From: Vogesella sp. LIG4
GTDB taxonomy: Bacteria > Pseudomonadota > Gammaproteobacteria > Burkholderiales > Chromobacteriaceae
Direction of reading: 5' to 3'
DNA length: 64,000 nucleotides
Assembly (NCBI RefSeq): GCF_900090205.1
Contig: NZ_LT607802.1
Coordinates: forward strand, 1,912,554 to 1,976,553
This document shows positions 51,436-59,435 of this stretch, piece by piece. Made by a program: the position numbers and the translations under genes. Every line of letters starts with the position of its first letter. The first letter of the stretch is position 1. Under the pieces are notes generated by a model that worked only from the letters and a program-made list of their open reading frames with translations, searched no databases and had not been told where the DNA came from.

Positions 51436-52224
51436 ATGAATCCGGCAATGTGGATCAGCAAGACCGGCATCCAGGCGGAAGACGCCCGGCTGCAGGCCAT
51501 CGCCAACAACCTGGCCAACGTCAACACCGTGGGCTTCAAGCGCGACCGCATGGTGTTCCAGGACCTGTTCTACCAGGTGGACCAGCAGCCTGGCGCGCAG
51601 AACGGCGCCAACAGCAGCTCGCCGTCCGGCACCCAGCTGGGCAACGGTACCCGCCTGGTGGGCACGCAGAAGATCTTCACCACCGGCAATCTGCAGACCA
51701 CCAGCCAGCCGCTGGACGTGGCCATTGTCGGCAACGGCTTCCTGCAGGTGGAAATGGCCAATGGCGAAACCGGCTATACCCGCGCCGGCCAGCTGCAGCT
51801 GAATGCGGAAGGCCGCCTGGTGAACGCGCAGGGCCTGCCCATCCAGCCTGACATCACCATTCCGGCCAATGCCACCGCCATCACCATCGGTGAGGACGGC
51901 GTGGTGTCGGTGACCCAGCCGGGCAATGCCGCCCCCACCGAAGTGGGCAAGCTGCAGCTGGCTACCTTCGTGAACCCCACCGGCCTGCTGGCGCTGGGCG
52001 ACAACCTGTACAAGGAAACCGCCGCCAGCGGCACGCCTACCGTGGGTGCGCCGGGCGATGGCGCCATCGGCAAGCTCAAGCAGGGCGCGCTGGAAGGCTC
52101 CAACGTGCAGGTGGTGGAGGAGATGGTGGACATGATCGCCGCGCAGCGCGTGTACGAGATGAACACCAAGGTACTGTCCGCCTCCGACAACATGCTGCAG
52201 TACCTGTCGCAAGCCGCACGATGA
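51436..52224 (+). CDS. flgG: Flagellar distal rod protein FlgG
   Basis: A 262-residue distal rod protein. 'MWISKTGIQAEDARLQAIANNLANVNTVGFKRDRMVFQDLFYQ' and 'LEGSNVQVVEEMVDMIAAQRVYEMNTKVLSASDNMLQYLSQ' are characteristic. SD AAGGAA precedes the ATG. It overlaps flgH by 4 bp. Confidence 0.96.
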   Translation: MNPAMWISKTGIQAEDARLQAIANNLANVNTVGFKRDRMVFQDLFYQVDQQPGAQNGANSSSPSGTQLGNGTRLVGTQKIFTTGNLQTTSQPLDVAIVGNGFLQVEMANGETGYTRAGQLQLNAEGRLVNAQGLPIQPDITIPANATAITIGEDGVVSVTQPGNAAPTEVGKLQLATFVNPTGLLALGDNLYKETAASGTPTVGAPGDGAIGKLKQGALEGSNVQVVEEMVDMIAAQRVYEMNTKVLSASDNMLQYLSQAAR

Positions 52225-52874
52225 AGCGCGCGCTGTCCGTTCTGTCCCTGCCGCTGCTGCTGGCTGCCTGCACCGGCATGCAGCCGCCGCCGGGCGATGG
52301 TAACTACGACCCGCCGGTGCCGAAGATGGCGTTGCCGCACGGCCAGGCCGGCGGGGTGTATACCGCCGCCGGCGGCTGGTCGCTGATTGCCGACCAGCGC
52401 GCCTACCGCGTGGGCGACGTGCTCACCGTGCTGCTGCAGGAAACCACCCAGGCCAGCAAGTCGGCCGGTACCACGCTGGACAAGAACAGCTCCACCTCGG
52501 TACAGCCGGCGGTGGTGCTGGGCAGCAGCATCAAGCTGGATGCTTCGCTGGATGCGCAGCGCAAGTTCGACGGCAAGGGCACCAGCACGCAGCAGAACAC
52601 GCTGCAGGGGGCGATTACCGTGGTGGTGCAGCAGGTGCTGCCCAACGGCCTGATGCTGGTGAAGGGCGAGAAGAGCGTCACCCTGAACCAGGGCGAGGAG
52701 GTGATCCGCCTGGCCGGCTATGTGCGCTCGGACGATATCGACAACAGTAACCAGGTGTCGTCGCTGCGGGTGGCCAATGCCCGCATCCAGTATTTCGGCA
52801 AGGGCGCGCTGGCCGATGCCGGCAACCCCGGCTGGCTGACGCGCTTCTTCAACAGCCCGTGGATGCCGTTCTGA
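52221..52874 (+). CDS. flgH: Flagellar L-ring lipoprotein FlgH
   Basis: A 217-residue outer-membrane lipoprotein. The signal peptide ends in a lipobox LLAAC (about residues 13-17). Family segments 'GWSLIADQRAYRVGDVLTVLLQETTQASKSAGT' and 'NGLMLVKGEKSVTLNQGEEVIRLAGYVRSDDI' are present. It forms the L ring around the rod. Start overlaps the flgG stop (ATGA). A perfect copy of the dispersed word follows the stop codon. Confidence 0.95.
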   Translation: MKRALSVLSLPLLLAACTGMQPPPGDGNYDPPVPKMALPHGQAGGVYTAAGGWSLIADQRAYRVGDVLTVLLQETTQASKSAGTTLDKNSSTSVQPAVVLGSSIKLDASLDAQRKFDGKGTSTQQNTLQGAITVVVQQVLPNGLMLVKGEKSVTLNQGEEVIRLAGYVRSDDIDNSNQVSSLRVANARIQYFGKGALADAGNPGWLTRFFNSPWMPF

Positions 52875-52877
52875 TGT

Positions 52878-52890
52878 TGCGGCCAACCTT
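52878..52890 (-). repeat. Perfect copy of the 13-bp dispersed word
   Basis: TGCGGCCAACCTT in the 39-bp gap between flgH and flgI, 3 bp after the flgH stop codon; a non-coding copy in minus orientation. Confidence 0.65.
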
Positions 52891-52913
52891 ATATAGGAAT
52901 GCGTGAGCGCGTG

Positions 52914-54020
52914 ATGAACATTTCTATCCTGAAAGGCGGCTGCCTGCTGCTGGCCGGCCTGCTGCTGGCACCGCTGCTGGCGGCGCAGCCGCTGCGCAAT
53001 CTGGTGAGCGTGGAAGGCATCCGCGACAACCAGCTGATCGGTTACGGCCTGGTGGTGGGGCTGGCCGGCAGCGGCGATGGCAGCCAGGCCAAGTATGTGG
53101 GCCAGTCGCTGACCAACCTGCTGCAGCAGTTCGGCCTCAAGTTGCCGCCGGGCACCTCGGCTACCGCCAAGAACACCGCGGCGGTGATGGTGAGCGCGGT
53201 GTTTCCCTCCGGCTACAGCAAGGGCCAGATCATCGACGTGACCGTGTCCTCGCTGGGCGATGCCAAGAGCCTGCGCGGCGGCACGCTGCTGCTGACGCCG
53301 CTGCGCGGCGCCGACGGCGAAGTGTATGCGCTGGCGCAGGGCAACCTGGTGGTGCCGGCGGTAACCGCGCAGGGCAATAGCGGCTCCAGCGTTACCGTCA
53401 ACCTGCCCACCGCCGGGCGCATTCCGCGCGGCGCCAGCATCGAGCGCGAAATCGCCACCGATTTCGACAGCAAGCCCACGGTGAAGCTCAGCCTGAAGCG
53501 GCCCAATTTCCAGACCGCCACCAATATCGTCAACGCGCTGAACCGCCAGTTCGGCCACATCGCCAGCGCGCACGACGCCACCTCGGTGGAAGTGCAGGCG
53601 CCGGCCGACCCTACCCAGCGCGTGGCCTTCGTGGCCAAGCTCAACGCCATGAACGTGGAGGTGGGCGCGGATGTGTCCAAGGTGATCTTCAACACCCGCA
53701 CCGGCACCGTGGTGGTGGGCGAGGGCGTGCGCGTGCACCCGGCGGCGGTGTCGCACGGTGTGCTCAAGGTGGTGATTTCGGAAGGCTACAACGTGAGCCA
53801 GCCCGGCCCGCTGTCCAATGGCACAACCACGGTGACGCCGTCTTCCAGCATCAAGGTGGAGCAGGGCGTTGGCCGCATGTTCAAGTGGCCGGCCGGCGTG
53901 AGCCTGCAGACCATCATCGATACCGTGAACAGTACCGGCGCCACGCCGGACGACATCATGGCGATCTTGCAGGCGCTGGACGAAGCGGGCGCCATCGAAG
54001 GCGAACTGGTGGTGATCTGA
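52914..54020 (+). CDS. flgI: Flagellar P-ring protein FlgI
   Basis: A 368-residue periplasmic ring protein with a signal peptide ('MNISILKGGCLLLAGLLLAPLLAA'). Signature regions are 'LVSVEGIRDNQLIGYGLVVGLAGSGD', 'KNTAAVMVSAVFPSGYSKGQIIDVTVSSLGDAKSLRGGTLLLTPLRGADGEVYALAQG' and 'GTVVVGEGVRV'. The ATG at 52914 is preferred; an ATG at 52899 would add five residues (MRERV) before the signal peptide. flgJ begins on the last base of its stop codon. Confidence 0.96.
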   Translation: MNISILKGGCLLLAGLLLAPLLAAQPLRNLVSVEGIRDNQLIGYGLVVGLAGSGDGSQAKYVGQSLTNLLQQFGLKLPPGTSATAKNTAAVMVSAVFPSGYSKGQIIDVTVSSLGDAKSLRGGTLLLTPLRGADGEVYALAQGNLVVPAVTAQGNSGSSVTVNLPTAGRIPRGASIEREIATDFDSKPTVKLSLKRPNFQTATNIVNALNRQFGHIASAHDATSVEVQAPADPTQRVAFVAKLNAMNVEVGADVSKVIFNTRTGTVVVGEGVRVHPAAVSHGVLKVVISEGYNVSQPGPLSNGTTTVTPSSSIKVEQGVGRMFKWPAGVSLQTIIDTVNSTGATPDDIMAILQALDEAGAIEGELVVI

Positions 54021-54364
54021 TGCAACAGAATTTTCCGCAATTCCCCGCGGCCGCACTGCCGCAGCAGGACCCGGAGACAAATGCCGCAGTGGCGCCGGCC
54101 AGCGATGCGGCCAACCCTGCCTACCGCAAGCAGGTGCAGGACGCCGCGGTGAAGTTCGAAGGCATGTTCGTCAAGCAGCTGCTGCACCAGATGCGGCAGA
54201 GCAACGAGGCGTTCAGCGACAAGGACAGCATTTTCAGCAACCAGCGCGACCGCGACATGCTGGATTTCGCCGACGGCCAGGTGGCGGACAGTCTGGCATC
54301 GCAACGCGCCTTCGGCATTGCCGACCTGATCGTGAAACAGCTGTTGCCGGGCAGCAAGGGCTGA
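54020..54364 (+). CDS. flgJ: FlgJ rod-cap domain protein (no muramidase domain)
   Basis: A 114-residue protein equal to the N-terminal rod-binding half of FlgJ ('VQDAAVKFEGMFVKQLLHQMRQSNEAFSDKDSIFSNQRDRDMLDFADGQVADSLASQRAFGIADLIVKQL'). Dual-domain FlgJ is about 310 residues in E. coli; here the glucosaminidase is supplied by the gene at 46488. The rod part acts as the rod cap. It overlaps flgI by 1 bp and ends the flgB operon before the flgK promoter. Confidence 0.93.
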   Translation: MQQNFPQFPAAALPQQDPETNAAVAPASDAANPAYRKQVQDAAVKFEGMFVKQLLHQMRQSNEAFSDKDSIFSNQRDRDMLDFADGQVADSLASQRAFGIADLIVKQLLPGSKG

Positions 54365-54377
54365 GCCGGCGGCGGAT

Positions 54378-54404
54378 TTAAGTTTCGCCCCGGCCCGGTC
54401 GCTC
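54378..54404 (+). promoter_or_regulatory. FliA-type promoter of flgK
   Basis: TTAAGT-N14-GTCGCTC preceded by GAT; the same sequence and spacing as at the flagellin and flgM promoters. It lies 33 bp before the flgK ATG. It has the best -35 context, TTAAGTTT. Confidence 0.65.
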
Positions 54405-54436
54405 TGCCTGTACAAGCACCTTAACGGTAAGCACCC

Positions 54437-55816
54437 ATGAGCATGATCAATATCGCGCTGTCCGGCGCCGTGGCGGCCCAGGCCGCACTGAACGCCAGCA
54501 GCCAGAACATCGCCAACGTGATGACGCCCGGCTATACCCGCCAGGGTGTGTTGCTGGCGGCGCAGGCGCCGCTGCAGGGCGGTGTCGCCGCTGCCGGCAG
54601 CGGTGTCAATGTCAGCGCCCTGCTGCGCTTCTCCGACAGTTACAAGAGCCAGCAGCTGTGGAGCGCCAACTCGCAGCTGGGCACGCGCGACACCGTGCAG
54701 CCCTATCTGTCGCAGCTGGAGCAGGTGATGGGCAGCAGCACCGCCAGCATCAACGTGGGGCTGGACGGCTTTTTCAAGGCGCTGAACGCCGCCAGCGTGG
54801 ACCCGTCGTCCAGCCCGCTGCGCCAGCAGGTGCTGACCTCGGCCGGCGCGCTGGCGCAGAACTTCAACACCATGGCGCAGGTGCTGGCCAACCAGCGCAT
54901 CTCGGTGGATGCGCAGCGCAGCAGCATGGTGACGCAGATCAACGCCTACAGCACCGCCATTGCCAAGTACAACCAGGAAATCAGCCTGGCGCAGGCCAAT
55001 GGCGACAATGCCTCCGGCCTGATCGACCAGCGCGACCAGAGCATCGACCAGCTGGCCAAGCTGGTCGGCGTGCAGGTGGTGAACCAGGCCGATGGCGCGC
55101 GCAATGTGTCGCTGCTCAACGGCCAGCCGCTGGTGGCCGGCAACACCGCCGGCGTCATGGCGGTGCAAAGCTCGCCCAGCGGCGCCCAGGTGCTGACGCT
55201 GCAGTTCGCCAAGGAAAACTTCGTGCTGCCCGACAGCCAGCTGGGCGGCGCCATGGGCGGCCTGGGTTCGCTGGAGCAGCAGACGCTGCTGCCCATGCTG
55301 CAGTCGCTGAGCGATATGGCCTCCGGGCTGGCCACCGCGGTCAACAACCAGTTGGCCGCAGGCTTCACCCCGGCCGGCAACCCGGGCCAGCCGCTGTTCC
55401 TGCCGGCAGTGCCCGGCAGCAGCAATCTGCTGAGCGTGGATACCAGCCTGCAGGCGCAGGACCTGGCGTTTGCCGGCTCCGCCACCACGCCAGGCGACAG
55501 CAGCAACCTGCTGCAGATCATCGGCCTGCGCGGCTCGACCATGACGGTGAGCGGCCTGGGGCCGGTGACGCTGGGCGACGCCTACACCCAGCTGATGGGC
55601 AACCTGGGTACCCAGAGCCAGCAGAACCAGACCGCGCTGACCACCGCGCAGACCGTGCGCAATCAGACGGAAGAAAACTGGAAGTCCACCAGCGGGGTGA
55701 GCCAGGACGAGGAAGCCACCAACCTGGTGCAGTTCCAGCAGATGTACCAGGCCAACATGAAAGTCATTGCCGTGGCCAACCAGCTGTTCGACAGCACGCT
55801 GGCCATGATGGGTTAA
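54437..55816 (+). CDS. flgK: Hook-filament junction protein FlgK
   Basis: A 459-residue hook-associated protein 1. The N-terminal 'MINIALSGAVAAQAALNASSQNIANVMTPGYTRQGVLL' and C-terminal 'TTAQTVRNQTEENWKSTSGVSQDEEATNLVQFQQMYQANMKVIAVANQLFDSTLAMMG' are family hallmarks. It has its own FliA-type promoter and lies 12 bp before flgL, so flgKL are late genes. Confidence 0.96.
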   Translation: MSMINIALSGAVAAQAALNASSQNIANVMTPGYTRQGVLLAAQAPLQGGVAAAGSGVNVSALLRFSDSYKSQQLWSANSQLGTRDTVQPYLSQLEQVMGSSTASINVGLDGFFKALNAASVDPSSSPLRQQVLTSAGALAQNFNTMAQVLANQRISVDAQRSSMVTQINAYSTAIAKYNQEISLAQANGDNASGLIDQRDQSIDQLAKLVGVQVVNQADGARNVSLLNGQPLVAGNTAGVMAVQSSPSGAQVLTLQFAKENFVLPDSQLGGAMGGLGSLEQQTLLPMLQSLSDMASGLATAVNNQLAAGFTPAGNPGQPLFLPAVPGSSNLLSVDTSLQAQDLAFAGSATTPGDSSNLLQIIGLRGSTMTVSGLGPVTLGDAYTQLMGNLGTQSQQNQTALTTAQTVRNQTEENWKSTSGVSQDEEATNLVQFQQMYQANMKVIAVANQLFDSTLAMMG

Positions 55817-55828
55817 GGAGTACAGCAC

Positions 55829-56743
55829 ATGCGTATCGCCAGCACACAGTACAGCGCCACCATGAACCAGGCCCTGCAGCTTGCCAGCTCGGGTATGGCC
55901 GACCTGATGCAGCAGATGGCCACCGGGCAGCGCATCCTGCGCCCGTCGGACGAACCGGTAACCAGCGTGCGCCTGGCGCGGCTGGAGCGTGAGGATGCGG
56001 CGCTGTCGCAGTACCGCGACAACATCAGCGCGCTGAAGACCCGCCTCACCAAGAACGAGGCACTGATGGACGGCATGGTGAAGGACATGCAGCAGGCGCG
56101 CGACCAGCTGGTGTGGGCGTCCGACAGCGGCGGCAACAGCAATGCCGACGTGGCGGCCATGGCCAGCACCCTGGTGGCGCTGCGCGACAGCCTCTACTAC
56201 AGCACCAACAGCCGCGACGACGAAGGCCACTACCTGTTTTCCGGCACCGCCAGCAATCAGCCGGCGGCAACCTTCAACGCCGTGGCGCCGGCGGGCAGCC
56301 GCTACGCTTTCGGCGGCAATACCAATGCCCAGCTGGTGATGGTGGGCAATGGCGTGACCCAGGCGGCCAACGTCAGCCTGGACGAGATGGCAACCCTGCT
56401 GAACCAGCTGGACAGCACCATCGCCACGCTGCAGTCGCCCGCGCTCAACATCAGCAACCCGGCCACCCAGGCCAATATCACGGCCAGCCTGAACCTGGTG
56501 GACAGCACCATGAACTCGGTATCGGCCAAGATCGCGCTGCAGGGCGGTGCGCAGAACACGCTGCAGACCCTGGACGGCAACCACGCCAACGTCAGTCTTT
56601 CCAACCAGCAGGCGGCGCTGAGCCTGGGGCAGCTGGACTACGGGAAGGCGTCGGTGGAACTCAATGGCTACACCACCGCGGTACAGGCGACACAGAAGGT
56701 GTACGGCCGCGTCAGCCAGCTGTCGCTGTTCAACGCACTGTAA
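55829..56743 (+). CDS. flgL: Hook-filament junction protein FlgL
   Basis: A 304-residue hook-associated protein 3 of the flagellin superfamily. It opens 'MRIASTQYSATMNQALQLASSGMADLMQQMATGQRILRPSDEPVTSVRLARLEREDAALSQYRDNI' and ends 'LDYGKASVELNGYTTAVQATQKVYGRVSQLSLFNAL'. It connects FlgK to the filament. The downstream gene starts 18 bp later and is probably co-transcribed. Confidence 0.95.
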   Translation: MRIASTQYSATMNQALQLASSGMADLMQQMATGQRILRPSDEPVTSVRLARLEREDAALSQYRDNISALKTRLTKNEALMDGMVKDMQQARDQLVWASDSGGNSNADVAAMASTLVALRDSLYYSTNSRDDEGHYLFSGTASNQPAATFNAVAPAGSRYAFGGNTNAQLVMVGNGVTQAANVSLDEMATLLNQLDSTIATLQSPALNISNPATQANITASLNLVDSTMNSVSAKIALQGGAQNTLQTLDGNHANVSLSNQQAALSLGQLDYGKASVELNGYTTAVQATQKVYGRVSQLSLFNAL

Positions 56744-56761
56744 GGCAGGGGAGGCTGCGCG

Positions 56762-57787
56762 ATGAAGCTTGAATCCACCTTGCCGGACAGTGGCCGGCTG
56801 GCCGGCAGCAGCGCGCTGGGCGCGATACTGCCGGCTGCCGCCACGGCGGCCGACAGCGGCACGCCGCCGGGGCTGCCACGGCTGCGGCTGTCCAGCAGCC
56901 AGGCGCTGGGCAACGATCAGCAGCTGAATGCGCAGATCACCAGCGCCCAGCAGGCGCTGGGCTTTCTCGACCGTACCGCCAGCCAGCTGCAGGCGCTGAA
57001 GCAGGAACTCGGCGCGCGCCTTGCCGGCCGCCCCGGCGACCAGGCTGCGCTGGCGCGGCACCTGGCCGACTTTGCGGCCAACTGGTCGCAGCGGGTAAGC
57101 GACACCGGTGCCTCGCTGGATGCCAGCCTGAAACTGGTGGCGCCGGGCGAGGCGCAGCGCTCATTCCGCCTGCGCGGCATCAGCCTGCAGAGCCTGCAGC
57201 AGGGCGGCACGGAAACCCTGAGTTTCTACCCCGGCGGGCCGGGCAAGCCGTCACAGTCGGTGGTGATCGATCCCGGCCTGACGGCCGACGAGATTGTCGG
57301 CCGCTTCAACAAGGGGTTGGCCGCAGCAGGGATAAGCGCCAGCTTGGGCAGTGACGGCGAGCTGACTTTCAGCGTGGCGGAAACCGCCTGGCCGGCACTG
57401 GCCGACAACCTGCAGCTGAAGGGCGACGGTATCCGCTTTCCGAGCGGGCAGCCCAACCGGGTGCGGCTGGACCCGCAAGGCGACAGCATCACCCCGGCCA
57501 GCTGGAGTGGCGACGACGTTGCCGGGCTGCGCCGCAGCCTGCAGCAGGTGGTGGCCGCCATTCAGCAGGTGCAGGCAAGCCGCGAGCGGGTGGAGGCCGC
57601 GCTGGCGCGCGCCAACAGCCTGATTGCCGCTGCCAGCTCGGTGGGTGAGCCTGCCTGGGCCAAGGCCTTCGCCGGTGATTTCAGCAGCAGCCTGCAGCAG
57701 GGTTCCGGCTATGCGCTGCTCAACAATATTGCCCCGGTGCTGATCGGCATCAGCCGCTACCGGGTTGTTTCGCTGCTGTCGCTGTAG
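56762..57787 (+). CDS. Putative hook-associated protein, LafW-like
   Basis: A 341-residue protein without signal peptide or membrane helix. It is Ala/Gln/Ser-rich. Coiled-coil-like stretches lie near both ends ('QQLNAQITSAQQALGFLDRTASQLQALKQELGARL' and 'LRRSLQQVVAAIQQVQASRERVEAALARANSLIAA'), with a middle part rich in beta structure ('TLSFYPGGPGKPSQSVVIDPGLTADEIVGRFN'). This layout suits an exported axial protein. In lateral Flag-2 loci the gene after lfgL is lafW, described as hook-associated, so I infer a LafW-like role. The match is by position and pattern, not by a known motif. Confidence 0.6.
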   Translation: MKLESTLPDSGRLAGSSALGAILPAAATAADSGTPPGLPRLRLSSSQALGNDQQLNAQITSAQQALGFLDRTASQLQALKQELGARLAGRPGDQAALARHLADFAANWSQRVSDTGASLDASLKLVAPGEAQRSFRLRGISLQSLQQGGTETLSFYPGGPGKPSQSVVIDPGLTADEIVGRFNKGLAAAGISASLGSDGELTFSVAETAWPALADNLQLKGDGIRFPSGQPNRVRLDPQGDSITPASWSGDDVAGLRRSLQQVVAAIQQVQASRERVEAALARANSLIAAASSVGEPAWAKAFAGDFSSSLQQGSGYALLNNIAPVLIGISRYRVVSLLSL

Positions 57788-57795
57788 GGCTGCTC

Positions 57796-58377
57796 ATGAT
57801 GTCTGCGCGCCGCTGGTTTCTGCTACTGGGCCCGGTGCTGGGCGTGTTGCTCGCGGTGCTGCTGGCGGCGTGCTCCTCCACGCTGCAGCCGGACGAGCGT
57901 GCCGCCGTGGCCAGGATCAGCCAGTACGAGGATATCGCCGGGGTGGCCTATGCCGCCAGCTTCCGGCTGATGCGCATGGAGCAACCGCACGACGACCGCT
58001 ATACGCTGTTCTACAGCTACGAAGTGCGCGCGGCCGACGATTACCAGCATGCGGTGCTCAAGCTGGCCAGCACCATCGATGCCGACAGCGAAGATTACTA
58101 CCCGGCCAGGCTGCGCGGGCAGATCGGTCCCTTCATGCTGCGCAAGGGCGTGGTGCTGGCGGCGGACAAGCTACCGGCAGCCTTTCAGGATTACCTGCAC
58201 GCCGCCAGCACCACGCCCTACCGGGAGCGGCTGGAGCATCTGCAGCTGGCGATGTATGCGGCGCAGGCGTACGGCTTTCTGCCGGATACGGAAAAGGGCG
58301 AGATGCTGGAGGAGCGCAATATCCGCATCTATTTCCGCCATACCCAGGTCTACGGCTGGGTATCGGGTCTGGGTTAG
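57796..58377 (+). CDS. Hypothetical lipoprotein after the flagellar operon
   Basis: A 193-residue protein with a lipoprotein signal peptide ('RRWFLLLGPVLGVLLAVLLAAC', lipobox LLAAC). The mature part shows no motif I recognise. It has regular helical stretches ('PYRERLEHLQLAMYAAQAYGF') and Tyr-rich segments. It starts 8 bp after the LafW-like gene and is the last gene of the flgKL transcript. A flagellar role is only suggested by position. Confidence 0.75.
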   Translation: MMSARRWFLLLGPVLGVLLAVLLAACSSTLQPDERAAVARISQYEDIAGVAYAASFRLMRMEQPHDDRYTLFYSYEVRAADDYQHAVLKLASTIDADSEDYYPARLRGQIGPFMLRKGVVLAADKLPAAFQDYLHAASTTPYRERLEHLQLAMYAAQAYGFLPDTEKGEMLEERNIRIYFRHTQVYGWVSGLG

Positions 58378-58387
58378 GCGCTGGCGC

Positions 58388-59326
58388 CTACACTTCCTCT
58401 TCGCTGTGATGCAGCGCGCCGTCCACCGCCTTGCGTGTCAGGTGCGGGGCAAACAGCTCGATGAAGGTATAGGCGTAGCCGCGCAGGTAGGCATCCTTGC
58501 GCAGGCCGATCTTGGTGGTGGACGATTCGAACAGGTGGCCGGCATCCAGTGCGGCCAACCCTTGATCCTGCGCCGGCTCGAACGCCATGCTGGCGATGAT
58601 GCCGATGCCCAGTCCCAGGCGCACATAGGTCTTGATCACGTCGGTATCGATGGCGGTAAGCACCACATTGGGGCTGAGGCCGGCGTCGTGGAACGACTGG
58701 TTGATCTTGGAGCGGCCGGCAAAGGCGAAATCGTAGGTGATGATGGGGTAGCTGGCGATGTCGGCCAGGGTGAGTTCGCGCTCCAGCAAGAACAGCGGGT
58801 GCCCCTGCGGTGCCACCACGCTGCGGTTCCACTGGTAGCAGGGCAGCATCGCCAGTTCCTTGTACAGCGAGATGCCCTCGGTGGCGATGGCCAGGTCGGC
58901 CTCGCCGGATACCACCATGTCGCAGATCTGCGTAGGGCTGCCCTGTTTGATCGACAGCCGCACCTTGGGGTAGCGCTGCACGAAGGCGCTGATCACTTTC
59001 GGCAGCGCATAGCGTGCCTGGGTGTGGGTGGTGGCGATGGTCAGCGAACCTTCCGCCTCGCGCGAAAACTCCTCGCCCACGCGCTTGAGGTTCTGTGCCT
59101 CGCGCAGGATGCGCTCCGAGATGCGCAGCACCTCCTTGCCGGGCTCCGATACCGCCACCACGCGCTTGCCGTTGCGGATGAACACCTGGATGCCCAGTTC
59201 GTCCTCCAGCAGGCGGATCTGCTTGGAAATGCCGGGCTGCGAGGTATGCAGCTTCTCGGCAGCTTCCGATACGTTCAGGCCCTGCTTGGCGACTTCCACC
59301 AGATAGCGCAGTTGCTGGAGTTTCAT
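58388..59326 (-). CDS. cysB: LysR-family sulfur regulator CysB
   Basis: A 312-residue LysR regulator of the CysB/Cbl group. The N-terminal HTH reads 'MKLQQLRYLVEVAKQGLNVSEAAEKLHTSQPGISKQIRLLEDELG'. The effector domain has 'TIATTHTQARYALPKVISAF' (inducer pocket TTHTQARY) and 'GLRKDAYLRGYAYTFIELFAPHL' typical of CysB. It is divergent from cysH, its probable target. In CysB systems O- or N-acetylserine activates and sulfide opposes. Its stop lies tail to tail with the lipoprotein gene within a short palindrome (58376-58389). Confidence 0.95.
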   Translation of the reverse strand: MKLQQLRYLVEVAKQGLNVSEAAEKLHTSQPGISKQIRLLEDELGIQVFIRNGKRVVAVSEPGKEVLRISERILREAQNLKRVGEEFSREAEGSLTIATTHTQARYALPKVISAFVQRYPKVRLSIKQGSPTQICDMVVSGEADLAIATEGISLYKELAMLPCYQWNRSVVAPQGHPLFLLERELTLADIASYPIITYDFAFAGRSKINQSFHDAGLSPNVVLTAIDTDVIKTYVRLGLGIGIIASMAFEPAQDQGLAALDAGHLFESSTTKIGLRKDAYLRGYAYTFIELFAPHLTRKAVDGALHHSEEEV

Positions 59327-59346
59327 GAGCGCCCCTTTAAAACTGA

Positions 59347-59362
59347 TAGTAATTAAATACTA
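59347..59362. promoter_or_regulatory. Inverted repeat in the cysB-cysH gap
   Basis: TAGTA-ATTAAA-TACTA, an AT-rich dyad in the 109-bp divergent gap, 21 bp before the cysB start. A candidate CysB site; CysB operators are poorly conserved, so this is tentative. Confidence 0.4.
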
Positions 59363-59435
59363 ACACAATATTCTTTTCGGAATTAAAGGCTTTGGCTACC
59401 ATCGCACACTCTACAAGTATGCCCTGGAGCCCCCG

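Noticed and set aside
49471..52212. A 913-codon minus-strand open frame opposite flgE, flgF and flgG
   Set aside because: A shadow of strongly conserved rod and hook genes; composition is typical of antisense GC-rich frames.
53786..57061. A 1091-codon open frame on the minus strand opposite flgI-flgL and the LafW-like gene
   Set aside because: Its translation is a His/Gln/Arg-rich shadow with no domain. The plus strand holds well-conserved flagellar genes throughout. Long antisense frames are common at this GC content.
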